From the NCBI RefSeq assembly GCF_937997465.1, contig NZ_CALKTQ010000126.1, forward strand, positions 1 through 20,823: a stretch of 20,823 nt of DNA, in the 5' to 3' direction. Origin of the DNA: an uncultured Campylobacter sp. GTDB lineage: Bacteria > Campylobacterota > Campylobacteria > Campylobacterales > Campylobacteraceae. The notes beneath the pieces were generated by a model, which saw nothing but the letters and a program-made list of their open reading frames with translations, did not search any database and was not told where the DNA came from. Positions 15,431 to 20,823 of the stretch are shown here, piece after piece; the first letter of the stretch is position 1, and every line of letters begins with the position of its first letter. Made by a program: the position numbers and the translations under genes.

Positions 15431-16627
15431 ATGAGCCTAACCAAATATCTACTTTTTAAATATCTACGGTTTGACAAAACCCAGCCATTTATCATGCTTT
15501 CGGCGCTGCTAGCATTTCTAGGTGTGGGCGTCGGGCTCATGGTGCTCATCGTTGCGATGGCGATCATGAACGGCTTTGACAAGGAATTTGAGCGCAAACT
15601 TTTTACCATGAACTACCCGATCACGATCCTCTCTGCCATACGCGGCAACATCGACGAGAGCGATGTTAACGAACTAAAGCAAAAGTTTCCGAATCTCAAA
15701 TTTAGCCCATATATCATGAGTCAAGTTATCATAAAGGGGGCGAATAGCTTTGAGGGCGGACTGCTTTTTGGCGTAAATTCAGCCGACGAAAAGCAGATAA
15801 ACTCAGTCGTTGCGGCCGGCCTTGAGGACCGCGAGCTTGACGGATACGGCCTGCTCGTAGGTCAAGGCGTCAAAAACGAGATGATGATAAACGAAAATGA
15901 CAAACTCACGCTCATTTTTACCAAAAATGACCCGAGCGGCTTTGCTCTAACGCCCAAAATGAAGCGCTTTGACGTCGTGAGCTCGTTTAGCTCGGGGCTT
16001 GTGGCCTACGATAAAAGCTATCTATACACGAGCGTGGAGGCGCTGCGTAAGATACTTGAGTACGATGAGGGCAAATTTGACGGCATACATGTGTTTTCAG
16101 ACGATCCGTTCGCCGATATCGAAAAGATCTCGCGCGAGCTACGGCTAGGACAAAAAGCCATCGGCTGGTGGCAGCAAAACGGCAACTTTTTCTCCGCTTT
16201 GGCTCTCGAAAAACGCGCGCTTTTCATCGTTTTGATGCTCATCATCCTAGTTGCCTCACTAAATATCGTAAGCTCGCTGCTCATGACCGTCATGAATCGC
16301 CGCCAGGAGATCGCGTTACTACTCTCGCTGGGCGCTAGCAAGGCCGAGATCAAAAAGAGCTTTTTTGCGCTGGGAGCCACGATAGGTGGAGGTGGGATAG
16401 TGTTTGGACTCGTGCTCGGGCTCTTTGGCGTATGGCTACTCGGTAGCTTTGATATCGTAAATTTGCCAGCCGACGTTTACGGCAGCGCGAAGCTTCCTAT
16501 GGAGTTATCTTTGCTCGATCTTGTTATGATTTTGGTCGGAGCGGTCGTTATAGTGGCGTTTTCGTCGTTTTACCCTGCTAAAAAAGCCGCGCAAATAAAC
16601 GTACTTGAGACGCTTAGGAATGAATAA
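15431..16627 (+). CDS. LolC/LolE-type ABC transporter permease
   Basis: A 398-residue inner-membrane protein of the LolC/LolE (MacB/FtsX-like) permease family, apparently the orthologue of C. jejuni Cj0941c. It has the family's four-helix plan. One N-terminal helix (about 18-40, in FIMLSALLAFLGVGVGLMVL) is followed by AIMNGFDKEFERKL, the usual LolC/E sequence after helix 1. A long periplasmic domain follows (about 45-255), then three C-terminal helices (about 258-285, 312-340, 358-385). The cytoplasmic coupling loop reads NRRQEIALLLSLGASKAEIKKSFF and the ending is PAKKAAQINVLETLRNE. With an ATPase subunit it would extract lipoproteins from the inner membrane and hand them to LolA. No LolD-like ATPase is in this window. 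The ribosome binding site is weak (ACGGAAA). One permease probably acts as a homodimer (LolF-like), which is inference. Confidence 0.88.
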   Translation: MSLTKYLLFKYLRFDKTQPFIMLSALLAFLGVGVGLMVLIVAMAIMNGFDKEFERKLFTMNYPITILSAIRGNIDESDVNELKQKFPNLKFSPYIMSQVIIKGANSFEGGLLFGVNSADEKQINSVVAAGLEDRELDGYGLLVGQGVKNEMMINENDKLTLIFTKNDPSGFALTPKMKRFDVVSSFSSGLVAYDKSYLYTSVEALRKILEYDEGKFDGIHVFSDDPFADIEKISRELRLGQKAIGWWQQNGNFFSALALEKRALFIVLMLIILVASLNIVSSLLMTVMNRRQEIALLLSLGASKAEIKKSFFALGATIGGGGIVFGLVLGLFGVWLLGSFDIVNLPADVYGSAKLPMELSLLDLVMILVGAVVIVAFSSFYPAKKAAQINVLETLRNE

Positions 16628-17061
16628 ATCGGCATTTTAGCCGAAATGCTTTTGGGTTAAATTTGAGCGAATAAAAATTTGCTGTTTTGACCGCGCTGGC
16701 TCGTCTATTTTTTGAATTATATAAAAAGCGGCGAAATTTTATTTATATAAAAATACGCCGCTTTAAATTATTTTCGTTCGAGTTTTTATTCTCGCGCGTG
16801 TAAATTTTTAAATTTAAGCCGCCGTCGGCGTCAAATTTGCCCTCCAAACTAGAAATTGTACATCGTGTAAGGTATCCGCAACCAAGTAGTAGCCGTAAGT
16901 TTGCCTATGTTTTTTATACTGCAACGGTTGCTAAATTTACTTACGTCATTTAGAAAAGCTATGCTTAAGGTTGGTGCTTATGCTAAATTTACGCCATATT
17001 TTGCTGCTATTTTGAAAGTTATTATATTAATTTGCAAGCAAAAATTTGAGACCCTTTAAGA
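16628..17061. other. non-coding region between the permease and the unknown three-gene cluster
   Basis: About 470 bases with no convincing gene. It starts with a small hairpin, TCGGC/GCCGA (16629-16644), two bases after the permease stop, a possible terminator. The longer hairpin at 16725-16764 is listed separately. A 50-codon plus-strand open frame (16907-17059) with a hydrophobic product has no ribosome binding site, and I do not call it. GCTAAATTTAC occurs twice, at 16930 and 16982. The promoter of the next gene closes the region. Confidence 0.5.
16725..16764. terminator. 9 bp stem with AT-rich inner stem, likely terminator
   Basis: AAAGCGGCG (16725-16733) is the exact reverse complement of CGCCGCTTT (16756-16764). 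Inside it TTTTAT and ATAAAA pair again. T-rich sequence (AAATTATTTTC) follows on the plus strand. It lies about 100 bases after the permease stop, so it may be its transcript end or the tail of a small RNA. Confidence 0.5.
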
Positions 17062-17067
17062 TATAAT
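17062..17067 (+). promoter_or_regulatory. -10 box for the unknown three-gene cluster
   Basis: A perfect TATAAT lies 33 bases upstream of the ATG at 17100, with a strong GGGGAG ribosome binding site (17090-17095) between them. The region upstream is AT-rich with no clear -35 box, as usual for Campylobacter. Confidence 0.6.
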
Positions 17068-17099
17068 GCTCAAAATTTAATCCAAATTTGGGGAGAAAA

Positions 17100-17531
17100 A
17101 TGACGAATTTCGAGTATGCGCGCCGCATTGACGAGGCTGCAGGGCTGGATCTTGATTTAGATTGCAAAGAGATAGATCTGCAGGATAAGTTTTACGGACT
17201 TTTTCAGTGCTTTATGCCCGATGGCATCGGTATAGAAACGGTGTTTGCGCCGCTGCAAAACGGCACCGAGCTGCAAGCGCGCATAATGCCGATCTACACA
17301 GCCACGGCGCAGCAGACGCAAGAGGCGTTTGGTCGGGGCGTGGCGCCGGGGTATTTTTGTCCACCGCAGGATCCGAAATTTGATGACGAAGGACTTAAGA
17401 GCCTAGCTTTAGCGCACGTTCGAAATTTAAAAATTTTTGCCGAGTTTCTCGGTGATGACGAGTTTTTAAAAATGCTTAACGAAATAAAATCCGCGTGCGT
17501 GCAGGAAAGTTTTGATTTTAGGGGGGCATAA
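17100..17531 (+). CDS. hypothetical protein, first gene of an unknown cluster
   Basis: Not a family I can name. I start at the ATG at 17100 because GGGGAG is ideally placed just before it; an in-frame TTG at 17088 is not needed. The 143-residue product is acidic, with no signal peptide or membrane helix, and reads as a globular cytoplasmic protein. Notable segments are DKFYGLFQCFMPDGIGIETVF, MPIYTATAQQTQEAFGRG and LALAHVRNLKIFAEFLGDDEF. The next gene continues in the same reading frame after the TAA and 36 intervening bases. The two could be co-translated or, less likely, halves of one protein split by a stop. Promoter and ribosome binding site are both strong, so this gene is probably expressed. 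Function unknown. Confidence 0.7.
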   Translation: MTNFEYARRIDEAAGLDLDLDCKEIDLQDKFYGLFQCFMPDGIGIETVFAPLQNGTELQARIMPIYTATAQQTQEAFGRGVAPGYFCPPQDPKFDDEGLKSLALAHVRNLKIFAEFLGDDEFLKMLNEIKSACVQESFDFRGA

Positions 17532-17567
17532 AGACGAACTTGCGGATTCCGTCTACGGGGCGAGTGG

Positions 17568-17780
17568 ATGATAGATTCGCCTAAGCTTGATGTGAAGCTA
17601 TGGGTGCTCAGCGAGGCGTACTATTCGATCGACTGCGACTACCTTCTGTCGGCGTATTTGCAGTATCCAAACTACGCGCAAAGGCCACAAGAGGACTTTT
17701 TAAAGCCCTATTTCGAGCTATATCTAGCGGGGCGGAAGGTCGCGTTTGAGCAGAGTCAAGTCGTGGTTTTTATGCGCTAA
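17568..17780 (+). CDS. small hypothetical protein, second gene of the cluster
   Basis: A 70-residue product with no signal peptide. It is rich in tyrosine and leucine, with the segment DYLLSAYLQYPNYAQRPQEDF followed by LKPYFELYLAGRKVAFEQ. I do not recognise a family. The ribosome binding site is weak (GGGGCGAG), and the ATG lies 36 bases after the preceding stop in the same frame, which points to translational coupling. The amino-acid make-up and absence of internal stops look like real coding. However, it might be a shortened remnant, since the gene after it is clearly decayed. Confidence 0.55.
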   Translation: MIDSPKLDVKLWVLSEAYYSIDCDYLLSAYLQYPNYAQRPQEDFLKPYFELYLAGRKVAFEQSQVVVFMR

Positions 17781-17803
17781 ATTTACGCAGACAAGGAAAC
17801 TAA

Positions 17804-18497
17804 ATGCAAACGGACGCTTTTGGCCGGCTAAAATTTGAGCTCTGCGAATACCTAAGGCTCTATGATACGGGACTAAAAGCTGGCAAACGAGTATCTAAAG
17901 GGCACCGTTGGTAAATTTAAAAGCGAATTTAGCCAGACGCAGCGGGACTATGCACTAGGCGAACTTTGCCGCGAAATTTTAGACGAAAGCAAAAGCGAGC
18001 TAAAAAATCTAAAAAACCGCGGCAACGGCGAGCTGCCATTTCGGCTCGGCGAGCTAGTCGGCGAGTATCTAAAAGGGTGCTGCGACGCAGGCGAGATGCC
18101 GCATCTACGCTGGGCGCATCAGATTTACATGCGCGGTTTGCATGAGCTTGGTGGGGACGAGCTTTTGCGCCGTGCATACCGCCATGAGCGCTGCGACGAG
18201 CGAACTGTGGAGCTATACTTTTGCATGCTACTAGACGCGCTAGACTGGGGTGCGCACCACTTTCCAGATGGCTGCCTGATCGAGCGCTCATACTATGAGC
18301 AACTAACCCGCGAAGCTCGTGACGCAAGATAAAAACACGAGATAAGCGCGCGGCTAAATTTAGAGTTTGAATACTTCGTAAAGCTTTACGAATGTTATTT
18401 TGAGTTTAAGTCTCGCGGCGGCAAGGTTGATTTTTACGTGCTGTGCGAAAAGGCGAGGCTAAATTTCGCGCCTGCAAAGTCTTTTTATTATGAGTAG
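17804..18497 (+). pseudogene. hypothetical gene broken by a frameshift and an in-frame stop
   Basis: The ATG at 17804 has a good ribosome binding site (AAGGA at 17793-17797, six bases upstream). The first 25 codons read MQTDAFGRLKFELCEYLRLY and on. At the run AAAA (17875-17878) the frame is lost and a stop follows 11 codons later. Dropping one A restores GLKLANEYLKGTVGKF and joins a long open frame that runs to a TAA at 18330, ending YYEQLTREARDAR. After that single stop the same frame carries on for 54 convincing codons (KHEISARLNLEFEYFVKLYE, then FKSRGGKVDFYVLCEKARLN) to a TAG at 18495-18497. The ancestral protein would be about 230 residues, soluble, with several cysteines (GCCDAGE, ERCDER, YFCMLL). 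I do not know its function. Two lesions argue for a pseudogene; a single homopolymer sequencing error could explain only the first. Confidence 0.75.
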
Positions 18498-18557
18498 CGA
18501 GGAGCCACTAAATTTGATCAGATACAAATTTAAAACAAGCGACAAATTTACGGGCTC

Positions 18558-18600
18558 AAAATTTGGCGTTTAGTTAGTCGCAAACGATACGCCAAATTTT
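18558..18600. terminator. 12 bp perfect inverted repeat between convergent genes
   Basis: AAAATTTGGCGT (18558-18569) is the exact reverse complement of ACGCCAAATTTT (18589-18600), with a 19-base loop. It separates the decayed plus-strand gene from the minus-strand histidine kinase, whose stop is about 85 bases away. It fits a bidirectional terminator. Confidence 0.6.
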
Positions 18601-18685
18601 AAAATTTAAGCAAATGTGGCTCGGTTTAAATTTTAACTCAAATTTTATCCGCGCGCCACAGCTCGGCAAACGCTCAAATTTACGC

Positions 18686-19924
18686 CTACGCCGCTATATT
18701 TTGCAGATTTTCAAAGCTAAATACGTTTAGCCCGTTTTTGTATTCGTAGCTTAGAGTTAGCTTATGTGCTTTGATTATATTTTCGACGATGTAGAGTCCT
18801 AGACCGAAGCTCTTTTGCGCGCTTTCGCCCTTGGTAAAAGGCTCGACGTAGTGGCGCAGTTCCTTTGATAACCGCTCGCCTTTGTTGATAAATTTGATCG
18901 ACTCGCGCGTGATAGTTATATTTACGTGCTTGTTTGGAGAGTATTTTAGCGCGTTATCGATCATGTTCTTGGCGGCGATCGCTAGTAGCTTAAAGTCTGC
19001 ATTTAGGCTCACGTCCTCTAGCTTACTGATCGTGACCTGTCCGGGATCGACCATCGCGATATCCAGAGCCTCGTCGATGACGTCGTCGATACGGCAAATT
19101 TTGGTGTTATTTAGCGCGATGTTTGAGGTGACTTGCTCGACTGCGGCAAATTCGTTTATGAGATTTTCGAGTTTTATAAACACCGACACGAGTCGCTCTT
19201 GGTTTTTGCTCTTTTCGATCATTTCGGCGGCTAGGCGGCCTTTGGTGATCGGCGTTTTTAGCTCGTGCATTATGTTTCTTAAAAATAGCTTGCGCGACGC
19301 GTTTAGGTTTTTAATCTGACAAACCGCGTCGTAAAACGCTTCCGCAACCTCGGAAATTTCGTCGTTACCGCTGCTGACGTTTTGTACTTCGTCGATCTCG
19401 CCCGCGGCAAATTTAGCTATCTGGCGCTTTAGCTTTCTTAGCGGTTTTAGCTTCCTGATAACAAAAACGTAAGCGGCCAGAAGTATGATCGCAACTAGCA
19501 AAAAGATAATCTTGATGATGTCATAGCGGTATGGTTGATAGTCGTTATCCTTTAAAAGCAGGATTTTATCTACGTGTTGGACTTTTAGATAGTGGTGATT
19601 TTGATAGATCATGATGGCGCTAGAACCGATGTCTGCGGATATCTCCTCAAGCACGGTTGCGTTTGCTAGGATCTCTTCTTTTTGCTGTTCGTTTGTGATC
19701 TCAGGCATCTTAAAGTCGCCCGTTTGACGCTCGTATTCTTTTTCGTTTATGATACCGCTCATCAAAAAGAGCTGATTTCTAGCGATCGTGGAGTATTTGG
19801 CGTTTAGCTCGCGCGCATAGTTTTGCTTGTCGTAGTCCATCAGCCACAAAAACGCGAGAAATATGCTCGTAAGCGCAAGCGCGAAGATAAAAGTGATAGT
19901 GTAAAAAACCGATGAGCGTTTCAT
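18686..19924 (-). CDS. sensor histidine kinase, ArsS/CprS-like
   Basis: A 412-residue membrane sensor kinase. Helix 1 (about 8-29) and helix 2 (about 134-157) enclose a periplasmic sensing domain of about 100 residues. A HAMP-like linker follows (about 158-210), then the phosphoacceptor H-box FLRNIMHELKTPITKGRL with H220. The N-box is KNMIDNALKYS (about 318-328) and the G-box is KSFGLGLYIVENI (about 370-382). The wording of the H-box closely recalls H. pylori ArsS (HP0165) and C. jejuni CprS (Cj1226c). The H. pylori system responds to acid and the C. jejuni one to envelope or biofilm conditions; the signal here is unknown. The ATG lies 16 bases after the regulator stop with no obvious ribosome binding site, so it is translated from the same transcript. 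It acts on the adjacent regulator. Confidence 0.92.
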   Translation of the reverse strand: MKRSSVFYTITFIFALALTSIFLAFLWLMDYDKQNYARELNAKYSTIARNQLFLMSGIINEKEYERQTGDFKMPEITNEQQKEEILANATVLEEISADIGSSAIMIYQNHHYLKVQHVDKILLLKDNDYQPYRYDIIKIIFLLVAIILLAAYVFVIRKLKPLRKLKRQIAKFAAGEIDEVQNVSSGNDEISEVAEAFYDAVCQIKNLNASRKLFLRNIMHELKTPITKGRLAAEMIEKSKNQERLVSVFIKLENLINEFAAVEQVTSNIALNNTKICRIDDVIDEALDIAMVDPGQVTISKLEDVSLNADFKLLAIAAKNMIDNALKYSPNKHVNITITRESIKFINKGERLSKELRHYVEPFTKGESAQKSFGLGLYIVENIIKAHKLTLSYEYKNGLNVFSFENLQNIAA

Positions 19925-19940
19925 TTGCGGGCTTTAAAAT

Positions 19941-20633
19941 TTACTGCATTAGCTTATAGCCGATGCCGCGGATGGCGTGGATGTATTTTGGCTCTTTGGG
20001 GTCGTCGCCTAGCTTGCCTCTGATGCGGCCGATAATGACGTCGATGCTCTTATTCGTCGAGTCCTCGCTGATGCTCGCGCAGTTGTAGATAAACTCCTCG
20101 CGAGTGATGGCGCCGCCTTCTTTTTGTAGCATGTATTTTAGGATGTCGTACTCGGCCGCGGTCAAATTTAACGGCTCGCCTTTTAGCGTGATGATGTGCT
20201 TAAAATCATCTACTGCGATGTCTTTTTCGCGTGCGCTCTCTTTTGCGCCGCTTAAATTTGCGCCCGCTACAGTGCTTTGGCGGCGCAGGTGGCTTTTGAT
20301 ACGAGCTAGCAGCTCCTGCGGGTCGTAAGGCTTTGGCAGATAGTCATCCGCGCCGTTATCTAGGGCATTTACCTTGTCGGTGATGTCGTGGCGTGCGCTA
20401 GAGATGATGATAGGCACGTCGTGGCGCTTGCGGATCTCTTTGCACACTTCTAGGCCGTCGAGTCCCGGTAGCGTGAGGTCTAGGATTACGAGGTCAAATT
20501 TTTCTACGTTTAGCGTCGAAAGTCCGATATACGGCTCCTCCGCCGTCGTTACGCTCATATCGCTTTTTGCTAAAAACTCAGTCAAAATTTCCGCTAGCTC
20601 TAAATCATCTTCTATCATTAGAATTTTTATCAT
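19941..20633 (-). CDS. OmpR-family response regulator, ArsR/CprR-like
   Basis: A 230-residue regulator with an N-terminal receiver domain (about 1-115) and a C-terminal winged-helix DNA-binding domain (about 135-230). The acidic pocket is D9-D10, the phosphorylation site D52 in LVILDLTLPGLDG, the switch serine S79 and the conserved lysine K101 in LPKPYDPQELLARI. The DNA-binding domain shows LTAAEYDILKYML, the recognition-helix region NKSIDVIIGRIRGKL and the terminal RGIGYKLMQ typical of OmpR/PhoB. The receiver, with IMIEDD-type start and PIIISSARHDITDK, recalls H. pylori ArsR (HP0166) and C. jejuni CprR (Cj1227c). ArsR/CprR orthologues are often essential, but whether this one is cannot be told here. 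AAAGGACA precedes the ATG and a perfect -10 box lies just upstream. Confidence 0.94.
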   Translation of the reverse strand: MIKILMIEDDLELAEILTEFLAKSDMSVTTAEEPYIGLSTLNVEKFDLVILDLTLPGLDGLEVCKEIRKRHDVPIIISSARHDITDKVNALDNGADDYLPKPYDPQELLARIKSHLRRQSTVAGANLSGAKESAREKDIAVDDFKHIITLKGEPLNLTAAEYDILKYMLQKEGGAITREEFIYNCASISEDSTNKSIDVIIGRIRGKLGDDPKEPKYIHAIRGIGYKLMQ

Positions 20634-20650
20634 TTTATGTCCTTTTGGGG

Positions 20651-20656
20651 ATTATA
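20651..20656 (-). promoter_or_regulatory. -10 box for the two-component operon
   Basis: A perfect TATAAT on the minus strand lies 17 bases upstream of the regulator ATG. Transcription would begin only about 10-12 bases before the start codon, leaving room for little more than the ribosome binding site. Confidence 0.6.
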
Positions 20657-20823
20657 GCGAGTTTTGACTAAATTTTTAATGGCGGTAGCGGCTTATCTGG
20701 CGAGCGCTTTTTCGCTGCCGGCTAAATTTAGCTCGGCAAACTATCTGCCTAGCCTACGCTAGATTTTGTGTGCTAGTAAAATTTGAGCCAAACTAAGACG
20801 CTCAAATTTGAAGCTATGAATTT

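Noticed and set aside
16907..17059. 50-codon plus-strand open frame with a hydrophobic product, between the permease and the unknown cluster
   Set aside because: No ribosome binding site and AT-rich sequence that yields hydrophobic codons by chance. It ends just before the next gene's -10 box, so it is not clearly excluded, only unsupported.
17088..17099. TTG start at 17088 for the first gene of the unknown cluster
   Set aside because: The ribosome binding site GGGGAG lies after this codon and is correctly placed for the ATG at 17100.
17929..18327. 132-codon minus-strand open frame opposite the decayed gene
   Set aside because: Its product is rich in Arg, Ala and His as expected of an antisense frame, it has no ribosome binding site, and the plus-strand frame over the same bases reads as a much better protein.
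20680..20763. 27-codon plus-strand open frame at the right end (starting MAVAAYLASAF)
   Set aside because: Very short and without a ribosome binding site. The last 150 bases hold nothing else I can support.

Overview
The window looks like a chromosomal segment of a Campylobacter species (Campylobacterota) with a moderate G+C content. It is clearly higher than C. jejuni and closer to the oral or gut species such as C. gracilis, C. showae, C. rectus, C. curvus or C. concisus. This rests on three things. The gene order peb4-fba-(MotA-like)-(OmpA/MotB-like), with nth divergent, matches what I recall of C. jejuni Cj0595c-Cj0599. The order lolA / secA / LolC-E-type permease matches Cj0943-Cj0941. 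The intergenic DNA is also saturated with AAATTT/TTAAAATTT words. The species assignment is inference; no search was possible.

Layout, left to right. 1-218: 3' end of a YeaK-type (YbaK/EbsC family) aminoacyl-tRNA deacylase. 415-1032: secreted cysteine-containing protein of unknown function. 1496-1786 (minus): small periplasmic protein. 2124-3413 (minus): hisD, standing alone. 3561-5033: secreted Sel1-repeat protein with 13 CX7C cysteine pairs. 5371-9559 (minus): an apparent operon in the order peb4 (periplasmic chaperone/PPIase), fba (aldolase), a MotA/ExbB-like channel protein with a long coiled tail, and a MotB/OmpA-like partner. It ends at a hairpin. 9665-10300: nth. 10369-11700 (minus): protein of unknown function, possibly with a beta-solenoid segment. 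12004-12516 (minus): lolA. 12606-15191: secA. 15431-16627: LolC/E-type permease. 17100-18497: three-gene cluster of unknown function whose last gene is broken by a frameshift and an in-frame stop. 18686-20633 (minus): OmpR-type response regulator and histidine kinase resembling H. pylori ArsRS / C. jejuni CprRS.

How the parts fit. Much of the window concerns the cell envelope: protein export (SecA), lipoprotein trafficking (LolA plus a LolC/E permease), outer-membrane protein folding (PEB4), a peptidoglycan-anchored stator-like complex, and envelope sensing (the two-component system). HisD, Fba and Nth are metabolic or DNA-repair housekeeping genes. Most gene ends are marked by inverted repeats, several of them perfect 12-15 bp stems built on an AAATTT core, which look like the local form of terminator. 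No rRNA, tRNA, CRISPR array, insertion sequence or phage gene was seen.

The items most worth a second look are the stator-like pair (ZorAB-like architecture without other Zorya genes), the decayed gene at 17804-18497, the large Sel1 protein, the unknown protein at 10369-11700, and the family of AAATTT-based hairpins.
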